A DNA stretch of 64,000 nucleotides from Calcarisporiella thermophila CBS 279.70 (lineage: Eukaryota; Calcarisporiellomycota). Positions 12,601 through 25,167 of this stretch are shown here, one piece after another (positions within the stretch are counted from its first letter, which is position 1; each line of letters starts with the position of its first letter). Position numbers and translations under genes: made by a program. The notes under the pieces were generated by a model. It worked only from the letters and a program-made list of their open reading frames with translations. It did no database searches and was not told where the DNA came from. The stretch lies in assembly GCF_041956535.1 (NCBI RefSeq), contig NW_027192209.1:322092-386091 (forward strand). The letters are read 5' to 3'.

Positions 12601-12982
12601 TGAAACTTCATACCTATCTGCCAGCGTACTCTTTCCATGGTCAATATGCGCGATAATGCTGAAATTTCGAATACGATCCGCCTCAAAATGTGATAAATCT
12701 AAAGTATCTTCACGAGTTTTTTTCGTAATAGAGCGATCTTGAGCCTATAATGCGTATAACCAGAGTGTATCGAATAAAACAATGCTCATAAGCAATGTCA
12801 TTCTAGTGATTTTGCTCTACCTTCCCTGAATTCCACCTTTTGGCTGAGCTTGATAAGGTCAAGACCATGGGCCTCTTAAATAATTGCGAATGAATCGAAG
12901 TATATCCAAGTTCACAATATAGACATAAACCTGGTTGTCTGATGACACTGTGCATTCGCCATGCCAGGTTGGTGAGGGCCAT
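9695..12982 (-). CDS. GUF1: Translation factor GUF1 (LepA/EF4-type GTPase), mitochondrial
   Basis: Twenty-one exons splice to 677 residues; every junction is in phase. Borders: 12982-12821, 12744-12614, 12542-12440, 12378-12316, 12259-12178, 12119-12043, 11982-11899, 11832-11768, 11712-11600, 11533-11443, 11373-11244, 11185-11076, 11020-10942, 10881-10708, 10643-10611, 10542-10409, 10350-10305, 10241-10066, 9994-9958, 9899-9824, 9762-9695. The N-terminus is basic and free of acidic residues (a mitochondrial presequence), followed by [18 protein letters not shown] (P-loop), [11 protein letters not shown] (switch I), DTPGHVDF and NKVD. The LepA-specific C-terminal block [20 protein letters not shown] closes the protein. 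The factor binds ribosomes and remodels stalled or mis-translocated mitochondrial ribosomes. It is unusually intron-dense compared with its neighbours. It is divergent from alpha-tubulin. Confidence 0.95.
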
Positions 12983-13307
12983 TGCCTAGTGCCAGAATTA
13001 TGTAAGTGTTTAAATTTCTATCTCGATAATACAATATTCAGGTAAATGTGACTGCTTTCTACTGCGACTTGTTTGTGGTGCTCAAATGAAATTTTCTGAT
13101 AATTGATTGGCGAGAGAAAGGTATTTAGCTCGTTTAATTTTGGGGAAAATTCATTTCTTCTTTATTCCCTTTTTTTTTCAGGCTGTTCTCCCTAACTCGA
13201 ACATCTCCCTGAATAACACCCCCTTTCTGCTGCATTATTATATTTCTCCATCTGCGTTTTAATCTTAATTTCTTTTCTGCTGTTTCTCGCGAAAACTAAA
13301 TTCAGAT
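12983..13307. promoter_or_regulatory. Divergent promoter between GUF1 and alpha-tubulin
   Basis: There are 325 bp between the two start codons. Pyrimidine-rich tracts (for example cccttttttttt near 13167-13179) precede the tubulin start. No specific factor site can be named. Confidence 0.5.
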
Positions 13308-14875
<1,568 letters not shown>

Positions 14876-15190
14876 ATCCTAAATGAATTTTCAGCCCATA
14901 GTGTAATCAGAAATATATGTCCCAATCAGTTTTCGAGCATCTATGCCAATATTAGTAAGAAATAAATAAGGATTTCCTATGCAAAGCTGAAGCTCGAATA
15001 TATATAGTTGAAATGGGCAAGCATTCGAGTGAATTCACACAAAGTGGATATGTTTAATAAATAAGAATATATTATTATTAGGCAACATTAGAAATCATGA
15101 GAAAAAAATTAACAATGAAAAACTATGATAACAAGTAATAGTTTAATATTCTACGCCAGACTTTTTTATTGAATATCGATCCACCTGTAT
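14876..15190. other. Convergent 3' intergenic region
   Basis: This lies between the stops of alpha-tubulin (+) and the glycosyltransferase (-). It is AT-rich with several AATAAA-like runs, for instance near 14960 and 15058, compatible with polyadenylation of tubulin. No gene is seen. Confidence 0.5.
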
Positions 15191-17101
15191 TTAAACCTTT
15201 ATATCTCCTACTTGAATCCCGCATACTTCAAAAGGATCCATAACTTGTGTTGCAATGAAACGTAATCCAGCTACTTTTGCAACAGGGCAGCTCGCTAATG
15301 ACATCCTTAACTTCTCTGGTGTTGATGACGTGAGCATTCGAGCCGAACATCTTGTCCAATTCGAGTCTCCACCCTCATGTACTTGCAGCTCAAATTTGGC
15401 ATTTCCAACTACTTTGCCAAAAGTTATTTCTACCTGGGCCGACGTAGATGGAATGGCCTTAAGCAGAGTTAACCCAAAGTAATCGCCAACTTTTGGAGCC
15501 TTGTGGCTATTCCAGCAAGTCTTGGGGTCAAGATCAACAGCGTTGTGATATGCATGTTGATCCCAGAAAGTATTGCTCGGGAAGTCAAGGCTGTTAAAAG
15601 CTTCCTCTTGGTGCTTGACGGACCGGTATTTATTAGGGGAGAAGCGTACTTGCGAAGGATGTGGGAATGCATCAATATTGGTGGTGAAAAGACATTTGTC
15701 GTTAAGACAAGGTGCACTACAATAAAAATACATTTAAAGTGAGAAATATGTATCTCCATACGTGCCAAACAAAAATCGAGCGAATCGCTTACCGAACATC
15801 ACGATCTTTATGAAGGGGAGGTTGTTCCTCTCTGACAAAATAGTCCTCTGGATTCTCACCGACATTGACTGAAAGTGCTTTGTGAAGTTTTGAAGCCGCA
15901 TCATACTACAGAATTAATCATGAGCTTGGTGAGATATTTTAATTTCCGAAATAAAAGCACTTACGATGTTTCCATAGACAATTGCCCACTGGTCTACACT
16001 TGTGCTCCATCCTTTATCCTGATCAAGTGGAGTAAGTGGGTTCGACAATTGATACGGATATTGATTGGTCCAAATTGAAAAGTACATATCAGCAAGTCGT
16101 AGCCGCTCTCTTGGCAGGTTCTCCTGCCCAAGCTGTGCAAGGAATCGATGGACTTTATCGCGCTGCAAGAAAGAACCGCAGCCAAGCCAAGTGAAGCCAG
16201 TGTGCAAGTTGATATCTTTAAAAGAAAAATTAATATGAGTTGGGTCGATGGGTCTAAATTTCAAGTTTACCAGTATCAGTAAACATCCAGCGACGGTGCT
16301 CCAAGTGTATAATGGGCATTGTGTTGGAGTGAATAAGGGTGGGGTGCTTTAAAAAGTTTGAATATAAACTGTCCATATACAAATTGAGCCAGTCATCATC
16401 TTGGAAGTAACAGTAGTCATATTTCGATAGCGCACATGTTGTATATTTAGAGAGGTCATGCAAATTCTCGTCCGAATTAAAGACTTGGAGTTCGACGTGT
16501 CCTATTGCTGAGGGCTCTAGCTCAAAATCCTAGCAACGATCATGTTAGAATGTTAGAATGTACTACCAAGCATTGAGCATAATTTTACCTTAGCATTTAA
16601 GCGAATTTCCTTATTATTATTCCATATCAGTATTTCCTTGATATAGGGGTATTTAGTCAAATATTTAATCACAAATTGAAGACTCTCGATGCGCTTCCAT
16701 CCAAGTAACACAGCAGTAACCGGGATAAGTCCGTTATTCTCTAGGGCCTGAGGAGTAAACTGTTCTCTCGTAAAGATGGAATATCTGTCATTGACTTTTG
16801 CAAGCACCTCTTTTTTCCATGTTGGAACATCCGGGTTTTTACTTCTGTTTCCACCAGCTAAAGGAGGTGCAAGCGGTTTCTGCTGATTCAATTTAGTATG
16901 TGCTGTGGGTGATAATTCGATGACAGTTGTGGTGGGCCGGGCAAATATCATCCATAAGAGCGCACAGGACGCAAGTAGAGCTAGAATTCTGTAGAGAAAG
17001 GTGGAGCGACGGTCGCTAATTAGAGTTGACTTAATGCGAGAGGAGATGCCAGCGAATGTGCTACGGTGCATCGGTAGTGAAGGCTCATTTTTGCCCCACA
17101 T
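15191..17101 (-). CDS. Type II membrane glycosyltransferase with a C-terminal discoidin-like domain
   Basis: Five exons: 17101-16589, 16530-16271, 16215-15965, 15905-15793 and 15716-15191. A short basic cytosolic tail is followed by one hydrophobic helix (ILALLASCALLWMIF, about residues 40-56), the layout of Golgi glycosyltransferases. The lumenal part has VTAVLLGWKRIESL, then ILIWNNN and the DXD-type motif YFQDDDW, as in GT-A folds related to GT64/exostosin-like enzymes. The last exon resembles an F5/8-type sugar-binding or discoidin fold, with AVDLDPKTCWNSHKAPKVGD and a terminal pair of cysteines. It should move a sugar from a nucleotide donor with a metal ion in the Golgi. Donor and acceptor are unknown. 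Family number is uncertain; the overall glycosyltransferase call is good. Confidence 0.75.
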
Positions 17102-17271
17102 TTTCAGTCACGTATTATGAATTAAGAGAAGGATGGGATGATGAGATGAGCAAAAGGATTTTGGTATCGTTATTCTTTATGAGGACAAAAATAGAAATAC
17201 CCAATCAACTAATATAAATATAAACTATGCAGTGCGGCTTATGCAAATCAAAAGAAGTTTCGGAAATTCGA

Positions 17272-18296
17272 TTAATTGTGAATTCCGCATGCTCTTAGGA
17301 TCGAAACTTGCAATTCTCGTATTCCTGTGCGATCCTTTGCGTTAACAGCCAAAAGTTCTGGAAAACAACATACTCCATTTTCCTGATTTTCCAGCCAGCC
17401 TTGCACCTCATTTCTCATCGCGCCTAGCGAGCTGCTCGAAGTCTTGTCTGTTTTTGTAAGAACCACCTGATAAGAAAGGCCCTCGTTACCAAGTAGTTCC
17501 AACAATGACTTATCGCTATCTTTCAAGCCGTGTCGTGAATCTACTAGAATATATATTCGACGCAGCCTTTTATGATAAAGAATAGTTAGAGCTAAAATAT
17601 TAGTATATTCTCTCTGTAAGAAAAAAAAAAAGGGTATTTACTGAGGTCTATCTTTAAAGTAGTGTAAAATCATTTCTCCCCACTCCTCTCGACTTCGAAA
17701 GCCATACCCAGGTAAGTCGCATAAGACCAGTCGATCTCCTACCGAGAAAAAGTTCATTGTACGCGTGTGACCCTAAGAAGATACTTATATCTTAGCAAAC
17801 AAATGATAGTATTGTTTATATAAAAAAAATAAAAAGACAAGTACAGGCTTGTTTGATGTTTTCACTAAATTCTTTCGATTAACTATCGCGTTGATAAGTG
17901 TCGACTTCTATCCTTTGATAAATACGGAAAAAATGTCGATAGTACACTTAGTTATAAGAAGAGCTCAAACTTTGACCAAAATATATTCATTACCCCAACA
18001 TTACTTCTTCCAACAAATGCAACCTCTAATTTTGAATTTTGTGGAGCATCTTCGAGCTTGTTGGCGGATTTTACGAAATATACTGAGTCAGATCCGAATA
18101 CTTTTTGAGCCAAGCGCTGTTCAACTGTGCTTGGAGGTGAAATGGGCAAAAATGCAAATTTTTTCAGCTCATCACCATTTATTCGAGATATGTGTATTAA
18201 TCTTGATTCTCTGCATATAAAATTTAGAGAGAGACGACCTGGTAATGGTAGTGTATTTCTTAAGCTTAACCACTTTAGCATTACAGAAACACCCAT
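17272..18296 (-). CDS. EngB/YihA-type GTPase, probably mitochondrial ribosome assembly
   Basis: Four exons, 18296-17994, 17907-17845, 17772-17642 and 17611-17272, make 278 residues. The N-terminal 80 residues are basic and look like a mitochondrial targeting sequence. The GTPase motifs are split by introns: GRSNVGKSTLINAI (G1) spans the first junction, then TSNKPGHTRTMNFF (G2), CDLPGYGF (G3), LTKTDK (G4) and VNAKDRTG (G5). The fourth exon uses the second of two closely spaced AG acceptors (CAGAG), which is needed to keep the frame. Bacterial EngB assists the large ribosomal subunit; the fungal relatives are mitochondrial. Its start codon lies 107 bp from that of TOM7 on the other strand, suggesting a shared promoter. 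An internal Met at residue 6 is an alternative start. Confidence 0.9.
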
Positions 18297-18403
18297 TTCG
18301 GTGGCGAGTATTTAGGTAAACAAGTGGCGCAGTACAATCTTCAGTTTTATTATTTGATGGGATTACACAACTATTTCACTCCATAATCAACAAAGATTTC
18401 AAC
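18297..18403. promoter_or_regulatory. Short bidirectional promoter between EngB-like gene and TOM7
   Basis: Only 107 bp separate the two start codons, on opposite strands. Both products are predicted to be mitochondrial. I cannot assign any element inside it. Confidence 0.6.
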
Positions 18404-18627
18404 ATGAGAGAGGAAACTAAAGAAAGAATTCTCAAGGTATGTATCTCGCATCTTAATGTTCATCATAACCTCACATAATTAGTAGTTATTTATATGTACT
18501 CTTAAAGGCTACCGAGATCATTAAAGGCATCGTTCACATTGGCTTTATTCCTTTTGTGCTCTACCTTGGGTTCACCCGCAGCAACCCCCGGCCATCGATC
18601 ATGAGACTTATTAATCCTCTTGCTTAA
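18404..18627 (+). CDS. TOM7: TOM7, small subunit of the mitochondrial outer-membrane import complex
   Basis: Two exons, 18404-18436 and 18508-18627, with a GTATGT...AAAG intron of 71 nt, give 50 residues. The protein begins MREETKERILKATEIIKG and carries the family core HIGFIPFVLYLGFTRSNPRP, ending with INPLA. This is the Tom7 layout: a short charged start, one membrane helix, and a conserved Arg-(Ser/Ala)-(Asn/Asp)-Pro turn. Tom7 sits beside Tom40 and modulates assembly of the TOM complex. The gene is too short to appear in a 60-codon ORF list and was found by reading through the intron. Length matches known Tom7 (about 50-60 residues). Confidence 0.92.
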
Positions 18628-19075
18628 GATCTTTAAATTGACTTTTCTGGATTCTGCGGAGTGCTAAGAAGAAGGTTAGATCTTGTAAAAATTACTTCAA
18701 TTAAAATTTTTTATCCCTTGATCATTTCCCAAATTGCCAATTTCGACATCACCACCCCCCTGGTGCAGAATGGAGACAAGACTGAAAAGTATCTAGTAGA
18801 GACAAGCTTGTGTAGAATGCATGGATTTAAACTATATGAAAGTTACCGAAAACTGAGGCAAAGAAATATGAGCAAACATAAAATTCAGTGTTTTATTGAA
18901 TGTTACCGATTAGAAACCTATGTACAGCCTTTTTTATAGCTTTTGCTTTATAAAGATACAACTTGAATAATACTGTAAATGAAATATTGTATACCAGGCC
19001 TTATTACACTCCGGATGGGAACGTATCTATACAATTGATAGTTAGCTTCCTTAATTTATCTGAGGATTTCTTCAG
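18628..19075. other. Convergent intergenic region with an unexplained open frame
   Basis: This lies between the TOM7 stop and the stop of the erythromycin-esterase-like gene. A plus-strand frame runs 18661-18939 but opens without an ATG. Its middle (about 18730-18790, coding IANFDITTPLVQNGDKTEK) is more GC-rich than its surroundings. I do not recognise it and would not call it a gene. Confidence 0.35.
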
Positions 19076-21120
19076 CTATTTACCAGGCACTTCGTGCTCT
19101 ACTTCTGGGTGAGAAATATCCTCTACAGGAAGCACCGCACTCGTTTCATCTAAATGCAATATCACGTCGAACTGCCTCGCCGGCTGAGCAAAAAAATAGT
19201 GACTCCACCGTTCAGTGTCAGGACGGTAGATTACCCCGATCGCCCGTTGTAATCTGGTACGTGCAAATACCTTTGCGAGGCGGGCATTTTCAGGACCGGT
19301 AAATTTTAACATAAAGTTGGGCTGGCCAAGCTTAACAGCCGCCTCGTGCAAGAGTCCTTGTGACCATAAGCATATTAAATCACAATTTTCTTAAGTTGTA
19401 AAACTACACCTACCTTCCCAAGAATCGCTACGTCCCGGATTAACCATTTTCACCTGCCCGGGAGAATCCCATTCATCGGCAGCCATTACAGTTCCCGTGT
19501 AAGTAGAAAATCCAATGCTATAATGATAAGTTAACATAAAAAAAAATGCCTTCACATGATGGTATTTAATTTACTTGAAGACTTCTCCAGGGAACTGCTC
19601 TCGGAGTAATTGCCCAACATTGATTTCGCCTCGTCGCTGTCCCATCTCTGTATAGCGCGCATCGCCAACATGACTATATTTTTTATAATTTTGGATTAAA
19701 TGAAAGATGCATTACCTCAAATCCAGCGATGTTATGTCATGGATATTACCTGTTGTGGGCCCAAACTACTAATTTCACCTGCTTACCACTTTGCTTTCGC
19801 AGGAAATCTCTTATTTGACAAAATATCTTGGCCATATGAGTATCTCTAATCATTTAGTTTTGAAATATAGTATTAGGTTTGTAAAAAAGACAGCTTAATT
19901 TTTTGAGTTATTAGCTGACCGTATATTCCACGATTTCACATCTTCTCTCAGTAAGTTGCGGTAATATTCTTCGGCATCAACCACAACTTGAGCATTTATT
20001 TCGGACACAAATTGAGATTCTTCGCTAGGAATGCTATTGCCAGCTTCATCTACATTCTTCCATATATAATCTTGGCGTTTACGCAGAAGATCTCGTAATA
20101 CATTTATCACTTCGTTTTCGCATGTGTGAGCAATTCCATAGCGAGCAGAAAACGCGTATGCGGAAGTGTCTGAATCATACGTATCAAAACAGCCGTATCT
20201 ATAGGTATGGGTGCAAGGTTAATTAATAGGTGTAGTGGATAAGCTAAAATAGTATACCTTTTTCGTGCTAGAGCAGCGGCTTTCTTGTCAGTCTTGGCAA
20301 GGTAATCGACCACGGCAGAAGAACTTGACACCAAACTATAAATATCGAGACCGTGAAAAGAGACCTGATTCACGCAAAATTCCTATTAGCATCAGTTGTA
20401 AGATGGCCTTTGCAATCGACAATTCCATACTAAATCATAATGGCCTTTGCCCTCTTTTCGAAGCTTTGAATTGTGGCTTTTGCACCATTCTATGAAGGGC
20501 AAGACCTCTTTATTACGCCACATCCATCTTGGGAAGCGCTCGTAATATTCGGTGGCCATCACCGCATTCTTAGCATCACTCGTACCTTGAATATAACGGT
20601 TGACAGAGTATGATTCAGGGTAATCCGCCTCGCAACATATCTTCAAAATGGAGAATTATTTAAATAGCACATTAATATCAATAATAAAAAAAATAAAGCA
20701 TTGCTCTGACAGAATACTTACAGCTGAGAAATTTTTCTTTTCAATAAGCAATTGAGTTATCAATTCCCTCTCACGATAGAACTCGGCGGTTCCATGACTC
20801 GCTTCTCCAATGAGCACGATTTGAGAATCGCCAATGGCGTCCAGTAGTTTACTATATTCGGACGAATTTCCAAGTTTAAGAGGGTGATGATGTTCGCAAA
20901 CCACATCGATTTGTCCCTCCATTGGAAGATATTTACTTATACTTTTTGAATAAGGAGAAGAATGTAGAAATGACCTTGGTATATGCACACGAAAGAATTT
21001 GAACATATCTAACGGTGGCAAAATCAGGATCAGTACGCCACTTATATATTCACTTGCTTTCTTTAGTAAAATCTCGAGGTCTTGAACATTAGCAGTAACA
21101 TGAAGTTCTCTATACGTCAT
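19076..21120 (-). CDS. Erythromycin-esterase-family protein (EreA-like superfamily)
   Basis: Eight exons, 21120-20722, 20640-20431, 20364-20258, 20198-19920, 19845-19750, 19673-19575, 19517-19414 and 19356-19076, splice in phase to 524 residues. Family motifs appear in order: DSQIVLIGEASHGTAEFYRE (with the His of the active site), EADYPESYSVNRYI, FHGLDIYSL, YGCFDTY, LVVWAHNSHVGDARY and GQLLREQFPGEVF. The superfamily is mainly bacterial, and few members truly open macrolides; most have unknown substrates. The first 60 residues do not resemble the family, so a start nearer MEGQID (about 20930) is possible. Seven spliceosomal introns show that it is resident in this genome, not contamination. 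No signal peptide is clear with the inner start. Confidence 0.85.
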
Positions 21121-21302
21121 GCATATATAAAAATGTAAAAAAAGTATATTGCCGAGATTATTAATCGCGATTATTCTAAGCTCTTATCATTAAAGTAGGA
21201 TAGAAAAGATAGCTCGAATATTATTATAAAAAAAAACAAGGGTTAACAAGAATTCTTTTTAACAACAACTACATCAACAACACATTAAATAGTAGTAAAA
21301 GC

Positions 21303-24300
21303 TTATAGTTTTGCGGTCACAGGCACATCAGAAGCCGGGACCGCAACTGATACCACGTTCGACTTGCTCACCAGTTCAGCGAACCGTAACAGCCGATCAA
21401 ACACGCGGATATCATCGCGTCTACTCTTCCCTTCACGTCTGAATCTGCCTATTCTTTCAATTAACTCCCATAGCAATCCTTCGGGTATAATGGTGCCATC
21501 TGATCTCCGGCGTGGGATATAGGAAGGATGGAGTGCAACAGCCGTTGATTCAGTGTTGGATCGGGAGCGTCTTACCATGATGATTCTCTGCTGTTCCAAG
21601 TGATCGAAGGCATTCTTTAGTGTTTCCTTATTGATAGACTCGATATAGGACTGATAAAGAGAGGAGAGAAAACTCAGTTAGAATATAAAAGAGCGGCCAT
21701 CACGTTTAGCATTGCATTTATACCAGGTCACCAGAGTAGAAAAGGGTTTTCCCTAATGCCTGCGACTTTGAAAAGAAGTTCTTCTCCACCACCCAAGTTA
21801 CTTCGATAGGGCTACCTGTTGCCGCCGATGTGGACATATATGCAGGAGTCAGAGCCAGTAAACTGACAGTTGCAAGCCAATAAGTTTCAACGAAAGGCCA
21901 AATAAGGAAGCAGTAGAAATCGTAGTTCTCGCGCCCGATGCTTCGCTCTGCGTCCGAGAGGCCAACCATCTCGCCATCATACTCGAGAATACCATTATTC
22001 TAATAACAAAAATATAATTTAAAATCACTACTCAATCATTCCCATGTAGCTAAATTATAAAGTATACAATCAGATAACGCAAGGTTCGGTCCAAATTGGC
22101 ATCCACGGTCCCTGGTTTATAGACGAATTCGCTCTTCAGCAGACTTGACAAAAACGACACCTCCTCTCGCAATTCCGCAACGGTCATGCGCTGTGTCGAT
22201 TTCGAGCCCCCGATTTTTATTTTCGTGAAGAGAGCAGCAGAAGTGATTGCTTCATCGACAAAAAGATGCATCACCTGATTGCGATAATAGCTCAGTTCAA
22301 ATCGTTTGGCAGCATAGAAAGTGGTCTCCAGCAGTGACTTGTCTTTCCGCTCAGCAACAAGGCCGCGAATGACTTCGCAGGCTCTGAAAAAGAAGGAAAG
22401 AATACATTATTGGCCATTTAAGCCTGCGAAATCTCCTATTTCCATTACCTGTCCACAACCTCAGCCGTTGATTTCCCACCAAAATCAGCAACTTGACCCT
22501 GTTTGGACAGGATTTGTCTACGGAGCCAATCAACGCGTCGGATAAGCTCGTTTCTCCCAACTCCCTACACAGCGTTATAGGAGTGTAAACAGAACTATAA
22601 AAGTGAAGCCAAAAATCTTATATCAAATCCCTACCCTTCCTCGCAGAGTCAGCAGCACGGTACCAACAAGTGCGGTTGGCATCACAACTGTAGCTGCATT
22701 CTATTATCACGCGGGTTACTCAGGTTACAGCGGGCGATGAAAAGTTAAAATATATATACATACAATATCGGACAGGATGCGATATCCGAATGCTTTCAGC
22801 AGTATACTTTTATGGTCCAAAATCTCATTAGGGTTGAATCCTTGCCTCCCCGCAAACTGCTTGTTGATAAATTCACGCATAGAAAATGGCTTGCCAAATC
22901 TCACGTCAATACGGCCCATTTTGAGCTATTAATGAATATGACCGAGTAAGGTTAATATCCTCATATTCTCATTTATAAACTGCGGAAGAAAGTATGAGAC
23001 ATGCCTGAAGCAAACGAGTGTTCGTCGCTAATCCCCACAGACTTTCTTTCTCCTTCGGGTTACCCAACAATTCGTTTACATAACTCTCGGTCTCTATCAC
23101 CTTGTCATACCCAATATTCATAGGAACCAATATCGCATCCTTATCAATAGGTGTGTCGGGCGATAAAAAGTATTCCAACACAATCTTCAAGATTCCCAAT
23201 TTAGGGGGCAACAGCTTGCCCGTTCTGGAGCGAGTGCCTTCAACAAAACATTGAAGGGTATGCCCTAGATCAAGTAGCTCGTGCACATACTGAGTCGCAA
23301 TTGCAGTATAAAGGCGATCTCCACCCCACGATCTGCGTATATAGAACGCACCTGCTCCTTTGAGAAACGGGCCCACTACAGGAAAGTTGAGATTATCACC
23401 AGCAGCAATGTGAGGAAGCGCAAGCCCAAGCCGGAAGAAGATGTAACTAATGACTAGATAGTCAACATGAGACTTGTGCGAAGGAAGAATGATAAGCGAG
23501 TGTTTCTTTTCTTGAGCGCGCAGAGCATATCGGCGAATCTATTTTCGGATTCAATAATGATTATATGAGCCCCAGTCAAGATACTTTTATGATTCAATGA
23601 TGCCGGGACTGAATCCTACCTCTAAAATCTCACTGGACCGTACATGGATGCCCTGATTATACATCCGTACCAATATATTATTAACGACAAAGGCGGCAAA
23701 ACGCACGTGGCGAATACTGCTCATATCGGATGCCATCTTTTGCAATATCTCACGAGCCACAGCTTGCAGTTCCTTCTCGAGGTCCGCTTGTTTCTTGGAC
23801 CGATATTCTTCTTCGCTCTCACGTTGAACTAATTTTTTTCGCTTCTTTTCAGATAGCTGGGAGAGAGATTGCTCACGTTGCTTGGCAAGCTCAGTAGCCT
23901 GCTCGACGGATAACTCGTGAATAAGTGTTTGCACTAGTTGCAAATGTTAAGGTTGAAAGTAAGTAACTGAGTTGTTGCTACTTAATTGTGTCTAACAAAT
24001 ACTCAACGTTTTTTGTTACTTAACACCCGCTGTATCATTTCGGTAGTATAGCTTTTATATAGAATTTTTTGGCCTATATACCTATCGTATGCTCGCCAAC
24101 CCTGTCAAGATTATGGAAATGCTGAATGAATAGTATTACCACGTGGAATAAATATTTTTTAAGAGATTTACCGTTCCTTGATAAAATGCCCCTGCGTGCA
24201 TCATAAAAGCAATAGGATCTTCTCGGAAGTGCCTAGGATCGTCTTTACTAAATTCATGAAGTCCAAATGCAGAACTAAACGTTAACAAAAGAAAAATTCA

Positions 24301-24520
24301 TCGTAGGTCTAGAATATGGTTAAGATACTTGCACTATATTCCGGTGCTCGACCTTTTGGCCATCGCGAAACGCCTGCTGGTGCTCCTCATCGTTATGCTC
24401 AGCGGCACTACCAGTGGTCCATGTGCTTCCCGAGGGAATGGACCCGCCATCGGTTCTGGACGACAATGGATCGGAATAGAGCTCCGCGGACGAAGAGTCT
24501 GAGAGGGCACTCTCTGACAT
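21303..24520 (-). CDS. PlsB/GNPAT-type glycerol-3-phosphate or dihydroxyacetone-phosphate acyltransferase
   Basis: A long gene of about eleven exons. It opens with an acidic, Ser-rich leader (ATG at 24520), then a Lys/Glu-rich helix, then the catalytic core. Block I is LPSHKSHVDYL (HX4D), followed by PHIAAGDNLNFPVVGPFLKGA, GAFYIRRSWGG (block II), FVEGTRSRTGKLLPPKLG (block III) and LVPMNIGYDKV (block IV). Later segments, including YRNQVMHLF and a hydrophobic FLIWPFVETYWLATVSLLAL stretch, match the C-terminal region of bacterial PlsB and animal GNPAT/GPAM. The enzyme acylates sn-1 of glycerol-3-phosphate or DHAP, the first step of glycerolipid or ether-lipid synthesis. Ascomycete Sct1/Gpt2 belong to a different branch. 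The first intron could not be put in phase with the available donors, so exon 1 is provisional. Confidence 0.88.
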
Positions 24521-25167
24521 TTTTATATATTATGGCAGATATTATGCTAAATGGTCGAAGTAGCTATGAGAAAAAAAAAATTAGGTACTCTCTGTGCTTC
24601 CTAGTTTCGCAATGCAGGTGACTGCCTTTTTCCTCGTGAAATTACTTTGTTGGGGAAGGGGGTTCTATTCCGCATATTTTCACGAATCTTTATTCCTCTA
24701 ATAAACTTTAAAACTGATGGACAGATACAGAGGATATATTCGTTTGACTCTTCTATCTCACGGAAACTTGTGTTTTCTCAACACCAATAGAAGATTTGAA
24801 CCACAAGTATATGACGGGTCGACACGGATTTTGTGTTCACGAAATTTCTTGTGTCTTGTCTGAATTTTTTTCTTGCAGAGTGATAATTAAATGAGAGTGC
24901 TAAGTCAGTTCTACTGCACCCTCCCCCTTTGTCCTCCTGGAAAAGTAGGATAATACAGAAAGTCCCGGTCTGTGTATTATTGCGTCTATTTTTTTCCTAC
25001 AGCTCTATGATATTCGCCTACATTCATTACTTCGCTCATTCCCTTACACATCCCCTTGCACCTCATTCTATTCATCACACTCTTTTGTATCATTCAATTT
25101 CCTTACATTCATTCTGAATCATTGTATTTTTTTTCACTATTAAATGGCATCATTTTAAAACGTAAAT
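24521..25167. promoter_or_regulatory. Divergent intergenic region upstream of acyltransferase and receptor genes
   Basis: A 647-bp stretch between two divergent starts. The right half (about 25000-25150) is very pyrimidine-rich on the plus strand, as expected just upstream of transcribed fungal genes. No gene is seen. Confidence 0.5.

Noticed and set aside
18661-18939. A 92-codon plus-strand frame after TOM7
   Set aside because: It opens without ATG, has no recognisable family and lies in a convergent 3' region; mentioned only as an unexplained frame.
19076-21120. Bacterial contamination as source of the esterase-like gene
   Set aside because: Seven in-phase GT-AG introns of the same size class as neighbouring genes show that it belongs to this genome.
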